From positions 62,001 to 126,000 of the IMG/VR virus record IMGVR_UViG_3300042923_001106: a stretch of 64,000 bases of DNA. One strand, written 5' to 3'. Made by a program: the position numbers and the translations under genes. Origin of the DNA: a virus. This document shows, in pieces, positions 49,720 to 57,522 of the stretch. Position 1 is the stretch's first letter. The number at the start of each line of letters is the position of its first letter. The notes beneath the pieces are model-generated. The model saw only the letters and a list, made by a program, of their open reading frames with translations. It made no database searches and was not told the origin of the DNA.

Positions 49720-49749
49720 AATTGTAATTTTATAAAGAGGTGTATTTGA

Positions 49750-49947
49750 ATGATGGGAAAAGTTAAATGGTTCATCCAAGAACTTGGATACGGCTACTTT
49801 ACTTCGGATGACGGAATAGATATTTTTGTATCAGTTAAAAACCCTTTCGAACAGTCGTTTATACAAGGAGACAGAGTAAAGTTTGATCTAATTGAGTGCC
49901 AATATGGTGGTCTGACAGCTATAAACACTGAGAAGATAAAAATATAA
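49750..49947 (+). CDS. Cold-shock-domain-like protein
   Basis: A 65-residue protein. GKVKWFIQELGYGYFTSDDG, then IDIFVSV, matches the cold-shock fold: the WF start, RNP1 (KGFGFI, here LGYGYF) and RNP2 (VFVHF, here IFVSV). One aromatic of RNP1 is Tyr and the RNP2 His is replaced by Ser. Probably binds single-stranded nucleic acid as an RNA chaperone. Confidence 0.75.
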   Translation: MMGKVKWFIQELGYGYFTSDDGIDIFVSVKNPFEQSFIQGDRVKFDLIECQYGGLTAINTEKIKI

Positions 49948-49976
49948 TTTATCTACAAATTGAAGGAGAGATAGAT

Positions 49977-50288
49977 TTGTTAAAGATTGAGGATAAAAAT
50001 ATTACAGGTTTTACAGTTAAAGTTTTAAATAAAAAAGTAGTTATTGAAATGCCAATTGCCAATCTGGTTAGAGGTTTTAATCTGAGTCCTAATAATTATG
50101 GCGAATGTAAGATTAAACGAGGTAAAAGACAAGAATTTGCGAAATGGTTGGTTGAAAATCTTTTAGATGAAGCAAACGTGGATACAGGTGATAATTTTAT
50201 TGTAACTATGCTAGACAGTGTCTATGAAAGAGCATATGAAGGCGCAGAAGACGAGTTTGTTAAGTACGGATATGACGTTGAAGAGTAA
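49977..50288 (+). CDS. Hypothetical protein, 103 aa
   Basis: TTG after GAAGGAGAGATAGAT. Mixed fold with KVVIEMPIANLVRGFNLSP. Unknown. Confidence 0.55.
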   Translation: MLKIEDKNITGFTVKVLNKKVVIEMPIANLVRGFNLSPNNYGECKIKRGKRQEFAKWLVENLLDEANVDTGDNFIVTMLDSVYERAYEGAEDEFVKYGYDVEE

Positions 50289-50331
50289 ATAAAATAGGAA
50301 ATTTATCTGCCGAGCAAGGAGGGAGTAATCA

Positions 50332-50439
50332 TTATTGACCCGACTCAAGATGGTATATCTCACATAAATATCTATAGCCAAGGCAAGACAGAGCTTGGAC
50401 GGATGTTAAGCAACTTCTATGGGTATGGATGGAGGTAAA
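50332..50439 (+). pseudogene. 5' fragment of a conserved phage gene cut by a homing endonuclease
   Basis: AAGGAGGGAG precedes ATT 50,332 (ATC 50,329 is also in frame). Residues DPTQDGISHINIYSQGKTEL, then GRMLSNF, match the N-terminus of a conserved phage and plasmid protein whose family continues well past SNF. Here it stops after six unrelated codons (YGYGWR), exactly where the HNH gene starts. Confidence 0.55.
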
Positions 50440-50442
50440 ATT

Positions 50443-51084
50443 ATTACAAAATATATTGATATAACAGGTGAAAAATTTGGTAGGTGGACAGTTATTGAAA
50501 GAGGAAAAAATGACAAAAACGGCAAAGCGATGTGGTTATGTCAATGTGAATGCGGAAGTCAACCAAGAGAAGTAAACAGTTCGAGTTTAAGAAATGGCGT
50601 ATCAAATAGTTGTGGTTGTCTAAATCTGGAGAAAATTAGTAGTAGGTTTAAACTACACGGAAAATCAAAGACCAGATTGAATAATATTTGGTTTAACATG
50701 AAACAGCGTTGTTATAATTCAAAAAATCCAAATTACGCTGATTATGGTGGTAGAGGCATTAAGATTTGCGATGAATGGCTTAATGATTTTTTAAATTTCT
50801 ATAATTGGTCAATTGAGAATGGACATTCGGATGAATTAAGTATTGAAAGAATAAATGTAAATGGAGATTATGATAAACATAATTGTAAATGGGCAACTGA
50901 TTTAGAACAGGCAAACAATAAAAGAAATAATGTTTACATTACAATTAACAATGTGACTAGAACTGCGGCTCAATGGGAGAAAGATAGCGGAATAAATAAA
51001 TCGACTTTTAGAAATAGAATTCGAAGAGGACTTCAAGGCGAAGAATTGTTGAGTATTAATAGAAGTAAAAATATAAAGTTATAG
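50443..51084 (+). CDS. AP2/HNH homing endonuclease 1
   Basis: About 213 residues. The N-terminus (YIDITGEKFGRWTVIERG) and CQCECG/CGC Cys set form the zinc-finger region; then GGRGIKICDEWLNDFLNFYNW and SIERINVNGDYDKHNCKWAT form the HNH-type nuclease; the C-terminus carries a helix-turn-helix-like RTAAQWEKDSGI. GGAGG is 6 bases before ATT 50,443; the in-frame ATG 50,419 lies before that site. Cuts an allele lacking it to spread. Confidence 0.75.
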   Translation: MTKYIDITGEKFGRWTVIERGKNDKNGKAMWLCQCECGSQPREVNSSSLRNGVSNSCGCLNLEKISSRFKLHGKSKTRLNNIWFNMKQRCYNSKNPNYADYGGRGIKICDEWLNDFLNFYNWSIENGHSDELSIERINVNGDYDKHNCKWATDLEQANNKRNNVYITINNVTRTAAQWEKDSGINKSTFRNRIRRGLQGEELLSINRSKNIKL

Positions 51085-51088
51085 TTAA

Positions 51089-51169
51089 TTGAAGCCATTA
51101 GAAATGGTATTTGATTCAGGAACACACTTAGTGAATACTAAAAATATCAATAAAGTTTTGCTCGAATGA
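51089..51169 (+). pseudogene. Possible 3' remnant of the split gene
   Basis: TTG-opened 26-codon frame (MVFDSGTHLVNTKNINKVLL) without a ribosome binding site, right after the HNH gene. It may be the displaced end of the 50,332 gene or of another lost gene. Confidence 0.3.
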
Positions 51170-51193
51170 ATGAGCAAATAAAAGGAGACAATT

Positions 51194-51844
51194 TTGGATA
51201 AGGTTAAATTAAAATATATAAAAATACGGCTTGAATTAGAAAAACAACAATTGACAGATATGCTTCCTGAAGAATTCAGAGAAAGGTTTCAAAAACTTGC
51301 ATATATAGCCGGTGGATGTATTTACTCAATTTATAATAACACAGAACCAAAAGATTATGATTTCTTTTTACGTGATAGTAAATTAGCCAATGATTTGAGA
51401 AAATATTTTATTTCACTATCAGGTTATCACGGGAAAACAGTGTCAGGTGGTATGTATAAAGATAGTTTCTTAGTAGTAACTGAAAATGCCGTTACACTCG
51501 GAAAGCATCAGATAATCACTCGTTGGGTAGGTGAACCGATGGAAGTTTGTGGAGAATTCGATTTTTGCCATCTTCAGTACTACTACGATGGCAACGAAAT
51601 TGAAACAATCAGTGATTTTGAATTTCTAGAAAGTAAGACATTGCGATACAACGAGAGTCGTGCGCGGGACATCGTTGGTTCGGTAATGAGGCTGAATAAA
51701 TTCGTTGAACGGGGGATGAAAGCCCCGCAAAAAGAAGTGAGTAAAATGTTGCTCAAATTAAAAGAAGTCGGGTTCAATGAGCGCGAAGTTGAAATTTTAG
51801 AAGAAGCAAAAGAAAGGTCTGATACAGATCATTTTGGTTCGTGA
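51194..51844 (+). CDS. Nucleotidyltransferase-fold protein
   Basis: A 216-residue protein with TTG after AAAAGGAG. LAYIAGGCIYSIYNN then PKDYDFFLRD is the GG-S...DxD catalytic pattern of polymerase-beta-like nucleotidyltransferases found in many phages. Helical C-terminus. Substrate unknown. Confidence 0.7.
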   Translation: MDKVKLKYIKIRLELEKQQLTDMLPEEFRERFQKLAYIAGGCIYSIYNNTEPKDYDFFLRDSKLANDLRKYFISLSGYHGKTVSGGMYKDSFLVVTENAVTLGKHQIITRWVGEPMEVCGEFDFCHLQYYYDGNEIETISDFEFLESKTLRYNESRARDIVGSVMRLNKFVERGMKAPQKEVSKMLLKLKEVGFNEREVEILEEAKERSDTDHFGS

Positions 51845-51852
51845 GGTGCATA

Positions 51853-52047
51853 ATGGTTAATCATTTTGTTTTAACAGATGAAGAGTTAGTTGACGAATTA
51901 ATTGATCTTATCGAGTGCTCGGTCGAAGTCGACTACGATCTTGTTGACAATGACTTTGACATCAATACTGACTGCAGTTTTCATTACAAGAGAAACAGAG
52001 AGTATCACGAAATTCGTAAAGAACTGTTATATAGATTGAGCAAATAA
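51853..52047 (+). CDS. Acidic small protein, 64 aa
   Basis: ATG 51,853 after GTGAGGTGCATA. Very acidic (LVDELIDLIECSVEVDYDLV). Unknown. Confidence 0.5.
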   Translation: MVNHFVLTDEELVDELIDLIECSVEVDYDLVDNDFDINTDCSFHYKRNREYHEIRKELLYRLSK

Positions 52048-52092
52048 AATAAAAGAGTATTTTCATTGACCTAAGAATAGGGAGGAAACGAG

Positions 52093-52986
52093 TTGAAAGC
52101 AAGTACAAATGAAGATTTCAAATTGATTGCAATTAAAACAAAAGATAGAGTATACATTTCTGACAATATTACTAATTCGAGTTATTTCAATTCACAAATT
52201 AAATATTTCCTATTCGATGAAACGGAAGCAAAAAGTACATATAAGAGCGACTGGTACGAGGTTTCCGCGATTCCCAATAAAATAGAAAAGAGAATTCCTA
52301 AGCAAGTTATTAAATCTTGGTATGAGTTGAAGGAGGCACATTATAATACTAGTTTACCAAGAGTACTTTATAGCAAAGATTTCGCGGAAGATGGAGAATA
52401 CGAATCAGTTTATGGACTTTATCAGATTAAAAATGAATATGATGAAGGTGGATTAGAATCTATTAAATTTCAACTAAACGTTATTGAAGAACTCGATGAT
52501 TTTGTTATTACAAGAAGTGACTACGAACTACAACATCCAATTCTTGATAAGATTCAAACACATCCGATTTTACTCACAACTAAACACTGTAGCCTAAGCA
52601 GAGAAGATAGTTATAAAATTGTACGTAAATATATTAAAGAAAATATTAATCATAAATATGCAACCATTACAAGTGACTATGATTTTTGCTTTACAGTTGC
52701 AAAGAAAATTGACCATGATCCTGAACCTTATCAAGTTAATGTAGGCAAAAGAAAACCGAAGTATGAAACAAGATATCAGAGAACACGAACAGTAAAGACT
52801 TACGAAATTGCCCCAAAAGCATATCAAAACTATCCTGTAATTGAGCCATTTCAAGGTAAAAATGAACAGGACCTAAAAAATAATATTCAATCATATTTGG
52901 ATGAAGTTATGGCAGTTATTAATAAACCACTTGTTGAATGTGAGCATTGCAAAGGATTGGGGGTTGTAAAGACAAATGAAATTTAA
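52093..52986 (+). CDS. Hypothetical protein, 297 aa
   Basis: TTG after GGGAGGAAACGAG. A large mixed protein with basic segment KRKPKYETRYQRTRTVKTYE at about 225-245 and a C-terminal CEHCKGLG zinc half-site. Unknown. Confidence 0.6.
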   Translation: MKASTNEDFKLIAIKTKDRVYISDNITNSSYFNSQIKYFLFDETEAKSTYKSDWYEVSAIPNKIEKRIPKQVIKSWYELKEAHYNTSLPRVLYSKDFAEDGEYESVYGLYQIKNEYDEGGLESIKFQLNVIEELDDFVITRSDYELQHPILDKIQTHPILLTTKHCSLSREDSYKIVRKYIKENINHKYATITSDYDFCFTVAKKIDHDPEPYQVNVGKRKPKYETRYQRTRTVKTYEIAPKAYQNYPVIEPFQGKNEQDLKNNIQSYLDEVMAVINKPLVECEHCKGLGVVKTNEI

Positions 52987-53245
52987 GACAAGTTTTCTGA
53001 GAAAAGAACTTGATTTGCCTGATGCCGCGATTAAAGACGAGATTACTGATACTTCCCGATGGAGTATCCATCATAGAATTGTTTTTGAACATAATGGCAT
53101 ATTTTATCAAACCTACTATTCTGTCGGAGCAACAGAGATGCAAGATGAAGGTCCATGGGAGCATGAGTCAGAAGTTGATTGTGTTGAGGTTGAATTAAAA
53201 CCGACAACCGTTATGAAGTGGGTTCCTGTTAAAAATAATAAATAA
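52976..53245 (+). CDS. Hypothetical protein, 89 aa
   Basis: ATG inside the end of the previous gene, so coupled. WSIHHRIVFEHNGIFYQTYY then a Glu-rich beta part, typical of small phage proteins. Unknown. Confidence 0.55.
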   Translation: MKFKTSFLRKELDLPDAAIKDEITDTSRWSIHHRIVFEHNGIFYQTYYSVGATEMQDEGPWEHESEVDCVEVELKPTTVMKWVPVKNNK

Positions 53246-53334
53246 AACTATGCAATAATAAATATATGTGATAATATTAAAATGAAGGTGAATGCCCCTT
53301 TCATATTAATATAAATATTAGGGAGATGAAACAA

Positions 53335-53550
53335 GTGAATATTGAGTCAATGCAAGTAGTGTCCGAACGTAACGGTTTTGTCATACGTGAAGACAAGGAT
53401 AATCGTTTCAAGTATGTTGTTTATCATCCTAATTTCGATGGTGTATATATCGATGCATTTAAGTACCTAGAAGAAGCTGAAGAGTTTTGCGATGAAGAAG
53501 ACCCAGTTGTTTGTGCCGAAGATATTCAAAATGGCTTCCTATGTACATAA
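53335..53550 (+). CDS. Hypothetical protein, 71 aa
   Basis: GTG 53,335 is 9 bases after GGGAG; the ATG at 53,326 abuts it. NGFVIREDKDNRFKYVVYHP, then an acidic helix. Unknown. Confidence 0.5.
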   Translation: MNIESMQVVSERNGFVIREDKDNRFKYVVYHPNFDGVYIDAFKYLEEAEEFCDEEDPVVCAEDIQNGFLCT

Positions 53551-53693
53551 TTTACGATTGCTTTAAAAAAGAAAACATTCGGATTTATAAGGTTTTTGAA
53601 GATTTTCCCTTCATTGAGTATTTATCTCGAGACGACATAAATACTGGCGGATTTTACATGATTACAACTGAAGAGAGGGGAATAAAGAATTAA
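53541..53693 (+). CDS. Small protein, 50 aa
   Basis: ATG overlaps the previous stop. FKKENIRIYKVFEDFPFIEY is beta-like. It ends at the HNH gene start and could itself be a truncated gene. Confidence 0.45.
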   Translation: MYIIYDCFKKENIRIYKVFEDFPFIEYLSRDDINTGGFYMITTEERGIKN

Positions 53694-54522
53694 ACTTGAT
53701 ATCACAGGACAAAAATTTGGGAAACTCACTGCAATTAAATATGTTGGCAAAGATAATCGACGTGGATCATTGTGGTTATGCGAATGTAATTGCGAACAAA
53801 AGACTCAAAAAATCTGCAAACTAGGCAAATTAAAAAGTGGAGGAGTTAAAAGTTGCGGTTGTTTAGGAACTAATAACACCCACAGCCTTTCTAATCATAG
53901 GCTATACAAGATTTGGAGCGGTATGAAGATTCGCTGTTATGACCGCAATGAACCTAATTATCCTAATTACGGAGGCAGGGGCATTAAAGTTTGTGATGAA
54001 TGGTTTAATAAAGAAAATGGTTTCATTAATTTTTATAATTGGGCAATAGAAAATGAATACCGAGGTGATCTATCAATTGATCGAATCGATGTTAACGGGA
54101 ACTATGAACCTTCGAATTGCAGATGGGCCACAAGGAAGGTCCAAGGAAATAATAAAAGAAACAATAGAGTAATAGAAATAAACGGAGAAGAAAAGACAAT
54201 AACTGAGTGGGCTGATGAATATAAGTTAAATCCTTCCACATTTATCCACAGAATAAAGCTAGGTATATCCGGAGACCTGTTGTTATCCCCTGCTGGCTCG
54301 GTTCCTAAAATACCTTCTCATACTCGCAAAATAGTTCAGTTAACATTAGATGGCAAATTCATAAGAGAATATAATTCTTCTATGGAGGCGGAGAGGGTGA
54401 ATGAAGGCGTGAGGGCAAATTGTATAACAAGAGCCTGTCAAGGAAAAATAAGACATCATAAAGGATATAGGTGGATTTATAAAGAAAACTATAATGCAAA
54501 GAATGAAAACGATGAGAATTAA
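53689..54522 (+). CDS. AP2/HNH homing endonuclease 2, ATT start
   Basis: About 277 residues; paralogue of the 50.4-kb enzyme. KLDITGQKFGKLTAIKYVGK begins the conserved N-terminus, then zinc Cys (CECNCEQ, SCGC), HNH-type GGRGIKVCDEWF and SIDRIDVNGNYEPSNCRWAT, and an extra C-terminal DNA-binding repeat. GAGAGGGG is 8 bases before ATT 53,689, the Met position of the family. No ATG, GTG or TTG keeps the conserved N-terminus. Confidence 0.75.
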   Translation: MKLDITGQKFGKLTAIKYVGKDNRRGSLWLCECNCEQKTQKICKLGKLKSGGVKSCGCLGTNNTHSLSNHRLYKIWSGMKIRCYDRNEPNYPNYGGRGIKVCDEWFNKENGFINFYNWAIENEYRGDLSIDRIDVNGNYEPSNCRWATRKVQGNNKRNNRVIEINGEEKTITEWADEYKLNPSTFIHRIKLGISGDLLLSPAGSVPKIPSHTRKIVQLTLDGKFIREYNSSMEAERVNEGVRANCITRACQGKIRHHKGYRWIYKENYNAKNENDEN

Positions 54523-54613
54523 TGAATTTTAAAAGTCCAGTTATGTATCTTGGAATCCAAGAGAGCCTTGAAAGATAAAGCTGATATATGGTCGAAAATA
54601 CATATATAACCGG

Positions 54614-54643
54614 TTGATATACGAACGTTTGTTCGATTATAAT
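54614..54643 (+). promoter_or_regulatory. SOS promoter with LexA box in the spacer
   Basis: TTGATA (54,614-54,619), an 18-base spacer, TATAAT (54,638-54,643). CGAACGTTTGTTCG (54,622-54,635) fits the Gram-positive LexA box CGAAC-N4-GTTCG and fills the spacer, so LexA would block RNA polymerase. Confidence 0.85.
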
Positions 54644-54668
54644 AAAGAAAAACCAGCAGGTGATACAT

Positions 54669-55052
54669 ATGACCAAACCGGTACAATCTGAGGAAGAACT
54701 CAGCCTTATAAAAGAATATGTCCTTTACTCTGTTATCATGGATACTATAGAGAAAGACATTGTAACAATGAAGGAAGTTAAACTGAAGATGGCAGAAGTA
54801 TACACTCGTTCGCTTCGAAAAGTACAGAATGCTGCAACCGAAAAACATTCTCGGGTTAGAAAAGAACTGAGGAATCGTGGAATCAAGGTTTATGAAGAAA
54901 TTCGAGACAGGGAACATCTTAAATCAAAATTTATTTGCCGAGGCTATCATGGCGAGTTGCTGATTTTGTGGAACGTAATAAAAGTTGAAGTTGAGGAGCG
55001 ACTATATACGTATATGGATATCGATCCAAATGAAGATACATTGATACCATGA
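54669..55052 (+). CDS. SOS-promoted hypothetical protein, 127 aa
   Basis: ATG 54,669 follows AGCAGGTGATACAT, 26 bp after the -10. A charged helical protein (DTIEKDIVTMKEVKLKMAEV). First gene of the damage-inducible unit that also contains the YolD-like gene. No family recognised. Confidence 0.65.
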   Translation: MTKPVQSEEELSLIKEYVLYSVIMDTIEKDIVTMKEVKLKMAEVYTRSLRKVQNAATEKHSRVRKELRNRGIKVYEEIRDREHLKSKFICRGYHGELLILWNVIKVEVEERLYTYMDIDPNEDTLIP

Positions 55053-55107
55053 ATTTATTTTCATGAAATATAATGGATAGATTTTTTATCCAAACGAGGT
55101 GAAAATC

Positions 55108-55443
55108 ATGATAAGCAAAAAACTTAGCGGTAATGGTTTATGGGAGTCCTCAAGAATGGTGCTTCCAGAACATAGGATCAGGATGTTTAAACATAATGAA
55201 GAAAGAGGGTACAAGGAAAAGCCAAGTTTGCATGAAGATGAGTTGGAGATGTTATTTCAGAATATAAATTACTCCATCAATCAAAGAGAAATAGTAAGCA
55301 TGACAGTATTCGGAGTAGGACAAGACCGGGTTATTAATGGTGTTGTTACGTACATCAATTATGACAAAAAGAAGCTGAGAATTGAATTTGATGATGGTTA
55401 TGAGTTTGTAGATTTTGATGAGATTATAAATGTGCGTATGTAA
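55108..55443 (+). CDS. YolD-like protein
   Basis: A 111-residue protein. GLWESSRMVLPEHRIRM, then KPSLHEDELEMLFQNINYSI, then GVVTYINYDKKKLRIEFDDG follow the YolD-like pattern. In SPbeta, yolD is SOS-controlled and sits with uvrX, a Y-family polymerase gene. Here a LexA-box promoter lies upstream, but no uvrX-like gene is seen in the window, so it is an orphan partner or binds the host polymerase. Confidence 0.75.
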   Translation: MISKKLSGNGLWESSRMVLPEHRIRMFKHNEERGYKEKPSLHEDELEMLFQNINYSINQREIVSMTVFGVGQDRVINGVVTYINYDKKKLRIEFDDGYEFVDFDEIINVRM

Positions 55444-55498
55444 TGCTCAATAATGGTCAATAAAAGAGACATTTTATTAGATGAAAGCGAGGTGAAAG

Positions 55499-55798
55499 AT
55501 GAAGTTAACATCTGATTTGATTTCACGAAGAAACAGTTACTCACTCTGGAAGTACGAAGATGCAGTTAAAGCAATTCATCATTGGGAGACGGATAAATAT
55601 CAGAGCGGTAGGTTATCTGTAAGTGAATGTAAGACATGCTACTATTTAAAGAATGGAGCAAGTTTACAAGCATTCACTAACTACATATGCAAGAACTGCA
55701 ATCAAGAAAAAAATCACCATGATTCTTCTACGCCAGATTATTGTCCTGATTGCTGTAAAGAACATAATGTTTGTCGAAGATGTGGAGCGGACGTTTGA
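55499..55798 (+). CDS. Multi-CxxC zinc protein, 99 aa
   Basis: Cys pairs CKTCYY, CKNCNQ, CPDCCKEH, CRRCG: two zinc ribbons after a helical N-terminus. ATG after GCGAGGTGAAAG. Common in phage early regions. Unknown. Confidence 0.6.
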   Translation: MKLTSDLISRRNSYSLWKYEDAVKAIHHWETDKYQSGRLSVSECKTCYYLKNGASLQAFTNYICKNCNQEKNHHDSSTPDYCPDCCKEHNVCRRCGADV

Positions 55799-55843
55799 CT
55801 TGTCGTTTTACACGATTACCCAAGAAATAAGCGAGGTGATACT

Positions 55844-56071
55844 ATGTATCAACAATATGATGAGGAATATGATAAGCGTTATGAACTCGAAGCATATTTG
55901 GCTGTAGATGTTGCCGAAAATGGGGATCGTGCCAGAATTGCAAAGAATTACTTTAGCAAAAGCGAACTACCGGCGCTTGATAAAATTGCGACTAAACTAA
56001 AAGAAAATGGGTTTGACACCTTCGAGATTCGAGAGATTACTGAATTGAAACGAAGATACTCCATTATGTAA
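55844..56071 (+). CDS. Hypothetical protein, 75 aa
   Basis: ATG after GCGAGGTGATACT. Acidic N-terminus, then LDKIATKLKENGFDTFEIRE. Unknown. Confidence 0.55.
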   Translation: MYQQYDEEYDKRYELEAYLAVDVAENGDRARIAKNYFSKSELPALDKIATKLKENGFDTFEIREITELKRRYSIM

Positions 56072-56116
56072 AAGTATATAATAAATGATAATCCATTGGT
56101 GAGAGGCGAAGGGTTT

Positions 56117-56737
56117 TTGACCAAAAACAAGGAATTGATTAACCGTAGGGCGTTTAAAGGGGAATTTTATGATGAGATTAACGATGGCATCAGTGAGAAA
56201 TATCAAGCAATATATCCTAATAGTAAAATAAGAGTTGAATACATCTTAGATAGAGAATTGTTCCTTTGGCAAGTGTATATTGACGGTCATACATATTCAG
56301 AAGACGGAAAAATTATCGAAGCATTAATTCATGTTGACACATTCAAGAATCTAACTGCAATTAAACTGTTCTCTTCAATAAGTTTGTCAGAGTATGAAGC
56401 AGAATACAATGATTATAGTGAAGATAATTATAAATTGTTGAGACAAGGTATCAATGATTTGGTGATGGAGTTTTCGGCCAAGGGAGTTATTTTTGAAGAG
56501 AACGAAGTAAGCACTGGAGGCTATCGAGTTGTTTTCTACCATCCTGAATTCAGCTCAAGAAATTCATACATGAGTTCTTGGGATAGGGAACGGATGAAGG
56601 AGAGTTTACACTATGATCTATACCGTAGTTCAAGTTATGGACATTTTAATGTGCAGCCAATTTCAAAAGCAACTGTAAAAAGTAAACTTAGCGATGTTAG
56701 GAGAAGTATTAAACGGTTACTTGAAAAGAAACAATAG
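56117..56737 (+). CDS. Hypothetical protein, 206 aa
   Basis: TTG 56,117 after AGAGGCGAAGGGTTT. Mixed alpha/beta; the middle (IEALIHVDTFKNLTAIKLFS) and the Ser/Tyr-rich C-terminal third have no recognised family. Confidence 0.55.
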   Translation: MTKNKELINRRAFKGEFYDEINDGISEKYQAIYPNSKIRVEYILDRELFLWQVYIDGHTYSEDGKIIEALIHVDTFKNLTAIKLFSSISLSEYEAEYNDYSEDNYKLLRQGINDLVMEFSAKGVIFEENEVSTGGYRVVFYHPEFSSRNSYMSSWDRERMKESLHYDLYRSSSYGHFNVQPISKATVKSKLSDVRRSIKRLLEKKQ

Positions 56738-56767
56738 ACGATCCTTTCATTAACTTTGAGGTGAGGT

Positions 56768-56965
56768 ATGGATAGATTCATTCGTGTTATTTTTTTAAGT
56801 TTTCTTATGGTGCTATTTGAGGAACTTAGTGATCAAGCATATGAAAAAGGTCAAACTTGGTCTGGAATTTCTTTGTTTGCAATTGTATTATTTTTTGGTT
56901 ATTTGTTGCTATCAAGAGCATATCAAGATGGAAAGAAAGATGCTGAAAAGAAATCGAGGTGGTAA
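56768..56965 (+). CDS. Small membrane protein, 65 aa
   Basis: Two hydrophobic helices (VIFLSFLMVLF and ISLFAIVLFFGYLLL) and a basic Lys-rich C-terminus. ATG after TTGAGGTGAGGT. Unknown. Confidence 0.6.
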   Translation: MDRFIRVIFLSFLMVLFEELSDQAYEKGQTWSGISLFAIVLFFGYLLLSRAYQDGKKDAEKKSRW

Positions 56966-56966
56966 G

Positions 56967-57503
56967 ATGGCATCTGTTTTTTGCCAGTATTGTAAGGTAA
57001 AAGACGAGAAGAATTTGATGAAAAGAGGAATCACAAAAACCGGCTATATACATAACACTTGTATTCCTCGATGGGAGAAAGATCAGGAATATAAGAAAAT
57101 AGAAAATGAACAATGGAGTTCACTTTATGAGTATCTTCGCTCCCTACATAATGCCCTAGATATTCCTCCACGAAATATTAAACGACTTAGAGAAATTAAA
57201 GAAAATAAAAATATTTCATATAAATTAATGATTGATGCATATAAAGTTGCAGAAGATAAAATTAAGTGGTTTATTCGCGAAGTACTTCAGGACGGGAACA
57301 ATGCAGAAGATATAAATAAGGTAATAACGGTTATGATGAATTCAGGGTTGAATCAAGCGGCAAGAGAAGAACAAATGAGAAAAAGGCAGCAACAAGAAAA
57401 AGAAAAACTGATGGCACAGGAGACAAGTAACGATATGTCTCATGATAATTTAATAAATAAAAAAAATACAAAAGATATACTGGATATATCGGAGTTTCTT
57501 TAA
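56967..57503 (+). CDS. Zinc-finger helical protein before the helicase, 178 aa
   Basis: ATG 56,967 after CGAGGTGGTAAG. N-terminal CQYCKVKDE and HNTC make a zinc site; then a long helical part and a Gln/Lys-rich linker ending in LDISEFL. Its place directly upstream of the replicative helicase suggests a helicase loader or adaptor, which is inferred from position only. Confidence 0.55.
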   Translation: MASVFCQYCKVKDEKNLMKRGITKTGYIHNTCIPRWEKDQEYKKIENEQWSSLYEYLRSLHNALDIPPRNIKRLREIKENKNISYKLMIDAYKVAEDKIKWFIREVLQDGNNAEDINKVITVMMNSGLNQAAREEQMRKRQQQEKEKLMAQETSNDMSHDNLINKKNTKDILDISEFL

Positions 57504-57522
57504 TGCTCAGGAGGGGTAAGTT

